Shown one piece after another: positions 15,992 through 25,039 of a stretch of 60,577 nt of DNA. Location: NCBI RefSeq assembly GCF_039928515.1, contig NZ_JBDSSZ010000332.1; one strand, 5' to 3'. Below the pieces are notes generated by a model. It was not told where the DNA came from and ran no database searches. It was given only the letters and a program-made list of their open reading frames with translations. How positions within the stretch are numbered: position 1 is the first letter of the stretch; each line of letters begins with the position of its first letter. A program made the position numbers and the translations under genes. The DNA comes from Capsulimonas sp039928515 (GTDB lineage: Bacteria; Armatimonadota; Armatimonadia; Armatimonadales; Capsulimonadaceae).

Positions 15992-18640
15992 ATGTCCCCA
16001 GATCGCATCACCGCAGCTATGACCGCCTTATGTCTTCTCGCGCCCATCGCGCGCGCCGAGGGCGACGCCCCAAAGCCGCCGACCCAAACGCTGGCGCAGG
16101 CGCTCGCGCAGGCCGCGCCGCCAAAGTCGGACCTTTACATCGCGGTGGACGCCGACTTAATCCCGCCGCCAAAGGATGCGGCTCCGGCGGAGGCGGGCGA
16201 TACGGCGTCGCAGATCGCCACGGTGTATGGCCGGAAGATCGGTGGTTTTGGAGACGTGGACGCCATCGCGCCGCCGACGGTGACGGTGATCGACATTCCT
16301 CCGGAAACGCCCAACATCTACGACGGCATGCCGCCCAAGCAGATCGTGAAGCTGCTTGCGGCGACGTATTCAGCGGACCAGTGGAAAGCGTTTCTGAGCG
16401 AAGACGGCGTCGGCTACGAGAGCCTCACGCGCAACGATCAGAAGCGTCTGTTCGAGGCGCTCTTCCCCGAGGGAAAGCTGGAGATAATACGTTCCGACGC
16501 CGCTACGCCCGACGCGCCACGGACCACGATCGCCGCCGACCAGCTGCGCAAGTCGCGCCTGCGTCTTGCATACAAGACCGGCATCGCGCTCCCGGACCCG
16601 GCCAGTCCCGGCTCGGAAGTCTTCGCCAACGATTACCAGCCGCCGGACAAGCCCACGCCCTACTACATGATGAACTCGCCCAGCATCGCTGTCGATAGGG
16701 AGTTCGGCGCGACCGTTCGCGAGACGATCCCCAACACGCTCAAGCCCAGCGACTTGAGCGACGACGATCCCGCATGGCGCGTCCAAATCTCCATGGATCC
16801 GATCAAAACCGTGGACGACGCCGCGCGGGTCATCTCCGCCGCAACGCACCGGGACGTGTACGCTGATCCCCGCTACGGCAGGAAATCCGTGACAATGCGC
16901 GGCCCACTGACGGCTCATCGCACCTATGACGTCATGCGCGCCCTCGCGCTCTGCGTCGGCGGCGCCTGGAGGAAAGTAGGCGACGCGATGGTGCTGACCA
17001 ACGATCGGACCGGCCTCGCCGTAAAGCACGAGATGTGGCGAGAGTTTGAAGCGAAGGCCGCCGCGCTGGCGCCCAGCGGCAAATCGTACGACGCCGTCAA
17101 GCAGCCCGAGGGCGTCCACTACACCGTCGCCGATATTCCCTTCACCGCCGACGCTGTCAGTCTGACAGAACCCCAGCGGACCAAATACTTAAAGACGAAC
17201 ACGAACGCCATGGCGATGATGGGCGGGGACATGCTCAGGATCAAGCTTCCCTTCGCCCAGCTCAGCCCGGAGCAGCAGACGGCGGCGCGCCACATCCAGG
17301 AAGCGAACACGCGCGACCATATCAAGACGACGCTGGACGCCGATATTACCCTGCAATGCGAGCCGATGGTCCAGTTCGTCGTCCCCTCGCTCGACGCGCC
17401 GGTGCTGATGTTCCAAAGTTACGAACGCATTCTCCCATACGCTCCCGACGCTGATGGCGTCGATGCGCCCATGACGCCGGGCCTGCCGTTTGGCGATCCC
17501 GACGCCCAAGACGGACCGCCGCCGGCCGACGAGCCGCCAGGCGCTCTGCCGCCGCTCGCCCAAACATTCCGCCGCCGCGCCGTGCTCCTGGAGGCGAAGA
17601 CGCCCGAGGAGATCGATAAGAATATCGCCGCCATGCGCGCGCTCGGCCTGAACGAACTCTGGCTGCGCGTCTCGCTCGGCGTTCGCGGCGCGGGCGACGC
17701 CGCCGCGCTCGCGCTTCTGGCCCACGCCGCGAAATCCGCCCAGGCGGCGCGCATCGCGCTGATCCCCGCCGTCCGCGTGCTCGCCTGGGGCGCCGACGTT
17801 CCCGAAGATCTGCTGGACCGAACCGTCATGGGGCGCACCACCGAGCAGGAATTCGCCGTGACTCAGCAGGGCGGCCCTGGCGCTCATAATACCGTCACGC
17901 CGTTCGACCCGCAAACCGCCGGCCGAATGGCGGCGTTCATCGGCAGGGCGTCGCGCATTCCCGGCGTCGCGGGGATGCTCTGGACCGATATTACCCCGCA
18001 CGGCTATGAGGTGGAGGGCATGCTTCAGGGCGGCAGTCAAGCGCTCGGTTATACCCTCGTGGGACGTCTCGCCGCTCTGCGCACGCTGCACGCCGACCCG
18101 CTGGACATCCATTCCCCATTTCACGGCGCCACACGCGCGAACATCAGCCTCCCCGGTTTCGGCGAAGACGCTCCGGTCGAAGGCAAACTTTACGACGCCT
18201 GGGCGGCGCTGCGCGCGAGCACGGAGCACACGTTCAAGAACGCCCTGTTCGACGCCCTGCCGGCGTCCTACGCTCCCGGTCCGAACCACACCCCTATCCT
18301 CGTTCCCCCGGTCGGGTCCGAGTCATTGTACATTGGTCAGTACGGTTCGTGGGACGATTGGACACAGCCGCAGCCCGCCGCCAAACTCATCCCGATCCCC
18401 GGCCCCGACGGCAAGCCCAACACGAACGGTCTGGTGACCGAAGCCCTGATTACCGCACGGACCTATCAGAACGTTCCGCTCATCATTCTGGAAAGCTACG
18501 GTCCCGCGAAAGCAATGGAAGGCGTCATCCGAAGCCTCCGTCGTTTCTCACAAGCGAAAGCGGAAAACTTCGTTCTGGACGGCTCCAAAGCCCCCCAAGC
18601 CCTCCCGGCGCTTGCCGATCTCGTGACGGCGGGAAAGTAG
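15992..18640 (+). CDS. Secreted ~880-residue protein, copy 3 of 3
   Basis: The third member (882 residues) of the family at 8604 and 11227. GGCGGAG precedes the ATG, and a signal peptide follows (MSPDRITAAMTALCLLAP, cleavage near ARA-EGD). Next come TLAQALAQAAPPKS, the STN-like segment (about 273-342, VYADPRYGRKSVTM) and the barrel-like half (from about 529, LGLNELWLRVSLG; then PGVAGMLWTD). A Pro/Asp-rich linker of about 30 residues precedes the barrel. It is separated from copies 1 and 2 by the reverse-strand MACPF-like gene but keeps the same promoter block as copy 1. Export is clear; the biochemical function is unknown. Confidence 0.8.
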   Translation: MSPDRITAAMTALCLLAPIARAEGDAPKPPTQTLAQALAQAAPPKSDLYIAVDADLIPPPKDAAPAEAGDTASQIATVYGRKIGGFGDVDAIAPPTVTVIDIPPETPNIYDGMPPKQIVKLLAATYSADQWKAFLSEDGVGYESLTRNDQKRLFEALFPEGKLEIIRSDAATPDAPRTTIAADQLRKSRLRLAYKTGIALPDPASPGSEVFANDYQPPDKPTPYYMMNSPSIAVDREFGATVRETIPNTLKPSDLSDDDPAWRVQISMDPIKTVDDAARVISAATHRDVYADPRYGRKSVTMRGPLTAHRTYDVMRALALCVGGAWRKVGDAMVLTNDRTGLAVKHEMWREFEAKAAALAPSGKSYDAVKQPEGVHYTVADIPFTADAVSLTEPQRTKYLKTNTNAMAMMGGDMLRIKLPFAQLSPEQQTAARHIQEANTRDHIKTTLDADITLQCEPMVQFVVPSLDAPVLMFQSYERILPYAPDADGVDAPMTPGLPFGDPDAQDGPPPADEPPGALPPLAQTFRRRAVLLEAKTPEEIDKNIAAMRALGLNELWLRVSLGVRGAGDAAALALLAHAAKSAQAARIALIPAVRVLAWGADVPEDLLDRTVMGRTTEQEFAVTQQGGPGAHNTVTPFDPQTAGRMAAFIGRASRIPGVAGMLWTDITPHGYEVEGMLQGGSQALGYTLVGRLAALRTLHADPLDIHSPFHGATRANISLPGFGEDAPVEGKLYDAWAALRASTEHTFKNALFDALPASYAPGPNHTPILVPPVGSESLYIGQYGSWDDWTQPQPAAKLIPIPGPDGKPNTNGLVTEALITARTYQNVPLIILESYGPAKAMEGVIRSLRRFSQAKAENFVLDGSKAPQALPALADLVTAGK

Positions 18641-18739
18641 GGTTTGGCGCGCTGCCGCTCATGTCGGTTTTGTTCTATTGGGGCGGTGTATAATAGAAAC
18701 GAGCGTGAAAGTTCAGCCGTGACGCGAGGGTAAACCGAG

Positions 18740-19531
18740 ATGACCTATCAGCAAATACCACCGCCGGCGTATCTCCGGGAGATCGTTCGAGATTTCTGGA
18801 CGATGGATCACGATGGGGATGCGCCGCAGTCGCTCGGCCCATTGGTGGATGGCTGCCCGGGGCTGATCGTGCAGCAGCCGCGCGGCGGCGCGTTTGGCGG
18901 TCACCCGGACAAGCCGCTGCCGGAGGCGTTTCTGTACGGACAAACGACACGGCACATCGAGCTGTCTGCGTCGGGCAAGGTGACGCTAATCGGGGTCCGT
19001 TTTGCACCCGATGCATTAAAGTCGCTCTTTGGATTTCACGCCCGCGAGCTGACGGATTCGTGCCTGGACTTTCGCCTCCTGCTCTCGAAGAGCCACGCGC
19101 ATTTGCCCGAACAGCTTGCCGAAACCGAGACCGTGCAGGGACAAGTCGATCTGCTAGCGCGTCATCTTTTCACCCAGCTTCAGAACGAGCGAGCCCAGGC
19201 CGATCCCGTCACGCGGTACGCCGTCGCACGGATGGAAGAGTCGTCGGGGGCCATTGCGCTCAAGGACCTTCGAGACGATCTGCAATTGTCCGAACGGACC
19301 TTCGAGCGACGGTTTGAACGGCAGGTCGGCATCCCGCCGAAGCTGTTTTCGCGCGTCTGCCGGTTCCAGGCGTCGCTCGCGCAGATGCGCCTTCGTCGTT
19401 ATGACAGCCTCTCCGATGTCGCCTTCGACAATGGTTACGCCGACCAATCGCATTTCATCCGGACGTTTCAGGAGTTCGCCGGATGTTCACCCCAGGAGTT
19501 TCAAAAGTTATCCAACCATGCAAATCCATAA
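18740..19531 (+). CDS. AraC-family transcriptional regulator
   Basis: A 263-residue DNA-binding regulator. The N-terminal ~150 residues (IPPPAYLREIVRDFWTMDH, then LYGQTTRHIEL and LIGVRFAPDALKSLFG) match the DUF6597 sensor-like domain found ahead of many AraC C-termini. The C-terminal ~100 residues hold two helix-turn-helix units, including LKDLRDDLQLSERTFERRF and the signature LSDVAFDNGYADQSHFIRTF. The gene ends 19 bases before a DUF1772 membrane protein gene, so they probably form one unit, with the regulator controlling its partner. The ligand is unknown. Confidence 0.88.
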   Translation: MTYQQIPPPAYLREIVRDFWTMDHDGDAPQSLGPLVDGCPGLIVQQPRGGAFGGHPDKPLPEAFLYGQTTRHIELSASGKVTLIGVRFAPDALKSLFGFHARELTDSCLDFRLLLSKSHAHLPEQLAETETVQGQVDLLARHLFTQLQNERAQADPVTRYAVARMEESSGAIALKDLRDDLQLSERTFERRFERQVGIPPKLFSRVCRFQASLAQMRLRRYDSLSDVAFDNGYADQSHFIRTFQEFAGCSPQEFQKLSNHANP

Positions 19532-19550
19532 CGCAAAAGGGAGCGGCAAG

Positions 19551-20054
19551 ATGATCACATTGGAGAACATTGTTCTGGTCTGCGCGGCCATCTCCGCGTC
19601 GCTGATGGCGGGCTTATTTTACGCCTGGTCGTGTTCAATCACGGCGGGACTGGGGCGGCTTCCTGATGCAGAGTATTTGGGAGCGATGCAATCTATCAAC
19701 ATCGCGATCCAGAACCCGGTCTTCTTCGCCGGCTTCTTCGGCGCGCTTTTTCTCCTGCCGATCGCCGCCGCGATGCAGTACGCCCCCGCGCCTGGCCCCC
19801 GGTTCTGGCTGCTAGCCGCCGCAGCGGTCGCCTACGCCGTCGGCGTCATCGGCGTGTCAGTCGCGGGTAACATCCCGCTCAACGAAGCCCTGAACAGCTT
19901 TCCGCTGCACACGGCCACCGCCCACGAGATCGCCGCACAGCGTGTGAGGTTTGAATCCCCCTGGAACGCGCTCAACACCGTCCGCACGATCTCCGCCGTC
20001 GCCGCCGTCACCCTCGCAATCGCCGCTTGTTTGGCGCCGAAGCAAAACGCATGA
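19551..20054 (+). CDS. DUF1772 (anthrone oxygenase-like) membrane protein
   Basis: A 167-residue integral membrane protein with four hydrophobic helices. I start it at ATG 19551, with GGGAG about 8 bases upstream; an ATG at 19518 would add an unlikely polar leader. The signature GLFYAWSCSITAGLGRLPD at the end of helix 1 and the PLNEALN motif are typical of the DUF1772 family, some of whose members are anthrone oxygenase-like. Adjacent to the AraC gene, it likely responds to a small aromatic or toxic compound; that is inference. Confidence 0.82.
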   Translation: MITLENIVLVCAAISASLMAGLFYAWSCSITAGLGRLPDAEYLGAMQSINIAIQNPVFFAGFFGALFLLPIAAAMQYAPAPGPRFWLLAAAAVAYAVGVIGVSVAGNIPLNEALNSFPLHTATAHEIAAQRVRFESPWNALNTVRTISAVAAVTLAIAACLAPKQNA

Positions 20055-20157
20055 GATTCGCCCCACCCGCCCTCTAAAAACCATGACATCCCGCCGGCTC
20101 CATGCCATACTATGGCTGGAGCCTCTGGCTCCGCTCGCACCAAAGGAGCCAAGCGTC

Positions 20158-20463
20158 ATGCCCGTCGATATTTCCCTGCACACTCAGGACCACGGCCGCC
20201 TCGAAACCGTCGTTTTTCCCCGGGAAGCCACCCGCGACCTGATCCCCTACAGCGACCCCGATTATCCATTGCTTTCGGCGATGGACCCCGGCGACTTCAC
20301 CTTTTTCTCCCACGACCAGATGCCCGAGCTTCTGATCGAATGGCGCCGCCTGATGGAAAACGCCGAGACGCCCGACGACCGCGACTTCCTGGCGCGTGTC
20401 GAAAAGCTCGCGGAGAAGTGCGCGAGCCAGCCCGGATATTATCTCAAGTTCGACGGCGATTAG
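20158..20463 (+). CDS. Small acidic hypothetical protein
   Basis: A 101-residue cytoplasmic protein starting MPVDISLHTQDHGRLETVVF at ATG 20158, with AAAGGAG about 11 bases upstream. The N-terminal half is probably beta-rich and ends in FTFFSHDQMPELLIEW. The C-terminal half is helical (DFLARVEKLAEKCAS) and ends in a short beta strand (YYLKFDGD). No domain is recognised, and context is uninformative. Confidence 0.7.
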   Translation: MPVDISLHTQDHGRLETVVFPREATRDLIPYSDPDYPLLSAMDPGDFTFFSHDQMPELLIEWRRLMENAETPDDRDFLARVEKLAEKCASQPGYYLKFDGD

Positions 20464-20543
20464 GACAGAGCTTTTGTGCGCAACTTTCTGAGCCATTTCG
20501 GGTCACATTCATCGTCAGATGATAATATCTTGAGTAAAAACGA

Positions 20544-20972
20544 ATGACCTTAATTTTGAAGCCATCGGACACAAAACGGGCCGCGGCAGTGAAGTGGATC
20601 GTGAGATCGATCCTTTTAGCTGTTTTATTTGTTGGGTCGGAACTCTTTCTCGCCAACCAGTGGCGTCATCCGATTGAGCCGGCGCGATTGGGGTTCTCAT
20701 TGGGGATGGCTGTGGCGATGCCTTGGATGGCAAAAAGGCCGCTTACTCTTCACATACTTGTCCTATTTGTGTGGATGGGCTTTGCAGTGTCTGCCTATGC
20801 AATCGTTCATCTGCTCGCCCTGGTCCTGCACATGACTCATTCGACGCGCGCCTGGGAGACAGCCGCGATTGCGGCGCTCTTGATGGCGCCGAGCGTCGTG
20901 ATCGCAGCCCGATGGCAGCTCAGGATCGATCAAGAGGACGCGCAGCGTGCGGCTTTCATCACCAAAGTATAG
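20544..20972 (+). CDS. Four-helix membrane protein, unknown function
   Basis: 142 residues with predicted transmembrane segments at about 17-37, 48-62, 68-95 and 103-122. A basic N-terminus and a charged cytoplasmic C-terminus (RIDQEDAQRAAFITKV) flank them. No enzyme motif or family is visible. The upstream region has TGATAATAT, a possible -10, but no convincing -35. Confidence 0.62.
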   Translation: MTLILKPSDTKRAAAVKWIVRSILLAVLFVGSELFLANQWRHPIEPARLGFSLGMAVAMPWMAKRPLTLHILVLFVWMGFAVSAYAIVHLLALVLHMTHSTRAWETAAIAALLMAPSVVIAARWQLRIDQEDAQRAAFITKV

Positions 20973-21082
20973 GGGCGAACCAATTGGAAATAGAAAGCAT
21001 AGGCTCGTGACGCACTGCGCAACCTTATGCGCAATTTTCCATTTTATGACTTGTCGTACAGACATCGGAGGGCTGGGGCGGA

Positions 21083-21772
21083 ATGCATCCTGATAATCGC
21101 AGTCAACGGGGTTTCACGCTGATCGAGCTGCTGGTGGTGATCGCGATCGTCTGTATTTTGGCGGCGCTGATCTTCCCGGCGTTCGCGTCCTCGCGGGCGA
21201 AGGCGCGGCAGAGCGCCTGCGCTTCCAACCTGCGCCAGCTGGGCGTGGCGTTTACGCTTTATTCCGACGACAACGACCAGTACTTCCCGCATGGCGGCGA
21301 CGCCGTCGATAAGAACACGAGCATCTGGAATACGGCGGAGGGCGGCGATTTCGGGAACGACGTGCAGCAGATGCCGGCGCTGACGGACTTGCTGTCGCCT
21401 TACATCAAATCCAAGGAGATCTGGCGCTGCCCTTCCGACAGCGGCGGCGATTTCGTGGACGCCGGAATGGGAGCCATTCCCCTCTCGGCAAGGCCGTCCT
21501 ATTACGAGCAGTTCGGCATCAGTTACTCCTATCGCACGGAACTCGGCCTGAAGCGAAAGTCGATCTCCGAGACGGCCGCCTACGAACCACTTCCGCCGTA
21601 CACCGCGCATGGCCTTTCGGAGATCAACGTGCTGTTCGACAACATCGGCAGCTGGCACGGCGACCGGTCAAACGATCGCTACAATGTCCTGATGGGCGAC
21701 AGCCACATGACAAGCATGACGCGCGACTGCCTCGATCAGACCTGGAGCCTCACGCTGAACCCGCCCAATTGA
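21083..21772 (+). CDS. Prepilin-type N-terminal methylation domain protein (pseudopilin-like)
   Basis: A 229-residue protein with a type IV prepilin signal: a short basic leader (MHPDNRSQRG), then FTLIELLVVIA with Glu at +5, followed by a hydrophobic helix. A prepilin peptidase would cut before Phe and methylate it. The exported domain has ARQSACASNLRQLGVAF and a C-terminal VLMGDSHMTSMTRD, the counterpart of the D-G-H motif of the DUF1559/H-X9-DG prepilins expanded in Planctomycetes and Armatimonadota. No assembly genes are nearby. It is one of three such proteins in the window. Confidence 0.85.
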   Translation: MHPDNRSQRGFTLIELLVVIAIVCILAALIFPAFASSRAKARQSACASNLRQLGVAFTLYSDDNDQYFPHGGDAVDKNTSIWNTAEGGDFGNDVQQMPALTDLLSPYIKSKEIWRCPSDSGGDFVDAGMGAIPLSARPSYYEQFGISYSYRTELGLKRKSISETAAYEPLPPYTAHGLSEINVLFDNIGSWHGDRSNDRYNVLMGDSHMTSMTRDCLDQTWSLTLNPPN

Positions 21773-21888
21773 ATATTGGGGCGCGCGGAGACGTAAAATA
21801 ACGAACACGCGATGAGGCCCATTGATGGTTCGCCCACCACAAGGCGACTAGCACGCTCGATTTTGTCTGTCGGCTGGAGTTACGATTG

Positions 21889-22386
21889 GTGACGAAAAGT
21901 TTTTCTCTTGCAGAACGAATACGAAATTATGATCAGGCAAACCCACTGCAAATGTGGGTCATTCAAGTGGCGATCATTCTTGCCATTTTCCTGACGCTCG
22001 CCCGCAGCGATATCCGGCTGATGGTCTTTACGATCAGCATCGTTACAGGTCGATCGCTCTCCCTGCGCCTGCTTCGGTTCGCGGAGGAAGAACAGCGGCG
22101 TGATCCCGTCAATCCCTCACGCGAATTTGCGATCGCCTTACTGGCGCTTTTCTTCGCGGCGTGCAGTATCGGCGGCGTCACAATGGCGATACTATCACAT
22201 GGCAAATGGGGCACAGCGCTGATGCTGCCGATTTCGATCTTGTTAAGCTTTGCTCTGGGTCTCGGGATCGCCGCTCGACGCCACCCACTGGGGCAAGGCG
22301 TCGCGTTTGGGATAGCCGCACTGATAATATTAGGCCCCCTTGCATCGACTGCTATCCGAATGACGCACTTGTTCGGTCATCATTAA
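21889..22386 (+). CDS. Membrane protein, unknown function
   Basis: 165 residues from GTG 21889, with GGAG about 10 bases upstream; a TTG one codon earlier is possible. The hydrophobic segments are at about residues 20-38, 42-54, 80-102 and 110-160, predicting four to five membrane helices with an Arg/Glu-rich cytoplasmic loop (RFAEEEQRRDPVNPSRE). No recognised family. Confidence 0.6.
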   Translation: MTKSFSLAERIRNYDQANPLQMWVIQVAIILAIFLTLARSDIRLMVFTISIVTGRSLSLRLLRFAEEEQRRDPVNPSREFAIALLALFFAACSIGGVTMAILSHGKWGTALMLPISILLSFALGLGIAARRHPLGQGVAFGIAALIILGPLASTAIRMTHLFGHH

Positions 22387-22542
22387 GACATAGCGTAGCA
22401 TGGATGCGCTTTTCGCGGCAGGAGCAAACGCCGCTCTCGGCAAAGGCGGCGATAACGCTGCGTCTCTGCTGGCGCTAATTGTACTGACACGACTGGCCAT
22501 ACAGTCATACATTCGATTGGACACTCCGCCGCTTAACTACTG

Positions 22543-24447
22543 ATGAAACCAAACAATCCCTGGGGCAGTACGCCCTTTTTTGCCGCGCATACGGGTGATT
22601 ATTCCGAGCTGCGCCGGATGCTGGCGCAGGGCGTCGATCCGAATGTCCCCGACCACATGGGACATCTGCCGCTGGCGCACGCCGCATCGCACAACCGACG
22701 GGAGATGATCGAACTGCTTCTTGCGGCGGGCGCGAACGCGGCGCCGCCAGAGGGGATTGCTCCTCCCCTATCTTATGCCAAAGATATCGCGATTGCCGAA
22801 AGGCTGATTGCCGCCGGCGCAAATGTCGACGCGGTTTCTCGTGAGGACTACGGTTTCCACACCGAACGCACCGCGCTGATGCAGGCGGCGAGCGCAGGAA
22901 ACTTGGAGATCGTGCGACTGCTCCTTCGCCATCACGCCAGACTTGATTTGCGGGACAGAGATGGTAAAACGGCGCTTCAGATGGCCGCCGCTTACGGACG
23001 CGCGCAGGTGATCGAGGCGCTTCTGGAAGCGGGCGCCCCGGTCGGCTTTTCCGAAGCCGCGCTGCTGGGCGACACAGATAAGCTCCAGGAAATGCTGGAG
23101 GGCGTACCGCCCCCATCGAACGCCACAGTCACGCACGCTTTTTTTGCGTCCGTTCAGTTCGGGAACCCCGAAACGGTGGCGCTGCTGCTGGAGCATGGCG
23201 CGGATGTGAATGCGCTCGCGGCGCGAGGCTCCCTGACGCCGCTGATCCTCGCCGTGCGCCGCCCTGACCCAGAACTGGTCCGGATATTGCTCGCTCGCGG
23301 CGCGGATAAGGAAGCTTTGGACGGCGCTGGGCAGACGGCGCTGCACTCCGCAGTATCTCCGAGAAATCCGCGCGGCCTGGAGATTGCCGAAATCCTACTG
23401 GACGCCGGCGCCAATGTCGACTGCCGCGTTCGTTACCGGCACGTTCCTCAGGAAACTGGGAGGCCCGGAACCACACCGCTGATGCGGGCGGCGATGAGCG
23501 GAAATCTTGAGATTATCCAGATGCTTATTCGCCATGGCTCCGATCTCAATCTGCGCGATGCTTCCGGGCGCACGGCCCTGGAAATTGCGGCGGGCGGACG
23601 AAACCATCAGGCGGCTATCGATGCGCTGACAGAGGCCGGCGCCGCCGTCGGACTCATCGAAGCCGCACAAATGGGTGACAATGATCAGATGATGGAATTG
23701 CTGGAGCAGGCGCCCGATCCACAAAGCGACGAGATGGCGCAGGTGTTCTGGAACGCAGCCGGATCGTGCGGGATTGGGGTCGTGACGCGAATGCTGGAGC
23801 TTGGCGTCCCCGTTGATGCTCAGTCCCTTCGCGACGAAACAGCGCTGATGCGCGCGGCGTATTGCGATCGGATCGACATCGGACGACTGCTGATCGATCG
23901 CGGCGCGGATGTGAACGCCGCCAATATCACCGAGGGCGTCGCGCTGCACCGCTGCCATAGCAGCCCCGATTTCGCTCGGATGCTCCTCGCGGCCGGCGCC
24001 GAGATCGACCGCAAAAATCACCTCGGCTTCACGCCGCTGATGGTCGCCGCACAGCGCGGGACGGACGAGTGCGTGCGCGTATTGATTGAAGCCGGGGCCA
24101 GCGTCAATCATCGGAACAATCAGGGTGTGACCGCCCTGATGTTGGCCGCTCTCTTCGGAAACGAAGAAACCATCGGTATGCTGGCTGCGGGGGGCGCAGA
24201 CACGGAGGTCGTCAACGATCTCGATGAGAACGGCGGCGGAGGCAGGACAGCGCTCATGTTCGCAGTGCTGAAATCCCGCGCCGCCGCCGCCCAGGCGCTC
24301 CTGGACGCCGGCGCAAATACCGAGAACCAGGGCCTCAAGCGCGAAACGCCGCTGGCGATGGCGATCCGTCTCGCGGACATCAGCGGCGACACGACCATGG
24401 TCGATCTCCTGCGCGCGGCGGGCGCAAGCGAGCAGCAAAGAGACTGA
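22543..24447 (+). CDS. Ankyrin-repeat protein with internal duplication
   Basis: 634 residues made almost entirely of ankyrin repeats (roughly 16), recognised by recurring TALMxAA, IVRLLLxxGA and GADVNA patterns. There is no signal peptide or catalytic domain. The protein contains a large internal duplication: a unit starting PVGFSEAALLGDTDKLQEML at about residue 166 recurs about 202 residues later as AVGLIEAAQMGDNDQMMELL, with the surrounding repeats in the same order. Such proteins bind partner proteins; the partner here is unknown. A membrane protein gene follows 28 bases later and may be co-transcribed. Confidence 0.88.
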   Translation: MKPNNPWGSTPFFAAHTGDYSELRRMLAQGVDPNVPDHMGHLPLAHAASHNRREMIELLLAAGANAAPPEGIAPPLSYAKDIAIAERLIAAGANVDAVSREDYGFHTERTALMQAASAGNLEIVRLLLRHHARLDLRDRDGKTALQMAAAYGRAQVIEALLEAGAPVGFSEAALLGDTDKLQEMLEGVPPPSNATVTHAFFASVQFGNPETVALLLEHGADVNALAARGSLTPLILAVRRPDPELVRILLARGADKEALDGAGQTALHSAVSPRNPRGLEIAEILLDAGANVDCRVRYRHVPQETGRPGTTPLMRAAMSGNLEIIQMLIRHGSDLNLRDASGRTALEIAAGGRNHQAAIDALTEAGAAVGLIEAAQMGDNDQMMELLEQAPDPQSDEMAQVFWNAAGSCGIGVVTRMLELGVPVDAQSLRDETALMRAAYCDRIDIGRLLIDRGADVNAANITEGVALHRCHSSPDFARMLLAAGAEIDRKNHLGFTPLMVAAQRGTDECVRVLIEAGASVNHRNNQGVTALMLAALFGNEETIGMLAAGGADTEVVNDLDENGGGGRTALMFAVLKSRAAAAQALLDAGANTENQGLKRETPLAMAIRLADISGDTTMVDLLRAAGASEQQRD

Positions 24448-24475
24448 ACCTCGAAACGGGAACGGATAATTCACG

Positions 24476-24946
24476 ATGAAACACTTAGCATCGGCGCGAG
24501 CAAGCGCCTCGTTCGGCAAGGGATTCCAGGCCTTCTTTTACGACCCGGACGCCGGCGCCGGCGATCCGCGGCGGTGTCGAAGATGGGCGATGCGCACGTT
24601 TTGCCTGCTTGTATTCATAGCGCCGATCGTCTTTCTGCGAATGCATACGCACAAGCCGGGAACAGAATTGGCCGCCATTCGCATTCTCGAAATGATTCCG
24701 GCGCTCGCCTGGGCCTCCACTTACTCAGAGAAGGCAAAATCGTATTTCATAGTCGGGCTCCTGTTCGGATACACGATTGAGCTGCCGTTAGAAATCGCAT
24801 TTCACTCCTCATTGCATCCCCATACGCTTGTCTCCTATCTTCAGTGGCAGGCGGACACCCTCTTTCCCATCTTGCTGGGTGCGGGCCTGGTGCTGCTGCG
24901 GGAGCGCGCCGGGCGCGGGCGGCGCCAATTCTCCGAAACACACTGA
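24476..24946 (+). CDS. Small polytopic membrane protein
   Basis: 156 residues. A polar N-terminal stretch of about 37 residues is followed by hydrophobic segments at about 39-54, 67-82, 88-107 and 125-142 and a basic C-terminus (RERAGRGRRQ). It directly follows the ankyrin gene. Function and family are unknown. Confidence 0.6.
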   Translation: MKHLASARASASFGKGFQAFFYDPDAGAGDPRRCRRWAMRTFCLLVFIAPIVFLRMHTHKPGTELAAIRILEMIPALAWASTYSEKAKSYFIVGLLFGYTIELPLEIAFHSSLHPHTLVSYLQWQADTLFPILLGAGLVLLRERAGRGRRQFSETH

Positions 24947-24953
24947 TTTGGAT

Positions 24954-24980
24954 GCCCCCGGCCCCTACAGGGCCGGGGGC
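24954..24980. terminator. GC-rich hairpin between convergent genes
   Basis: A perfect 11-bp stem (24954-24964 with 24970-24980) and a 5-nt loop lie between the stops of the convergent membrane-protein and GH16 genes. Neither strand has a U-tract, so it would be a non-canonical terminator or an mRNA end stabiliser. Confidence 0.5.
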
Positions 24981-25039
24981 AACTGATGGCGCGGACGCTG
25001 AGAACGAAAGCCCAGCGAGAGCTTCCATCGAACGCACGA

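Noticed and set aside
17189..18289. A 366-codon minus-strand open frame inside the third ~870-residue gene
   Set aside because: Antisense shadow of a well-supported gene. The same pattern appears in the paralogues (for example 11650-12822) without protein conservation.
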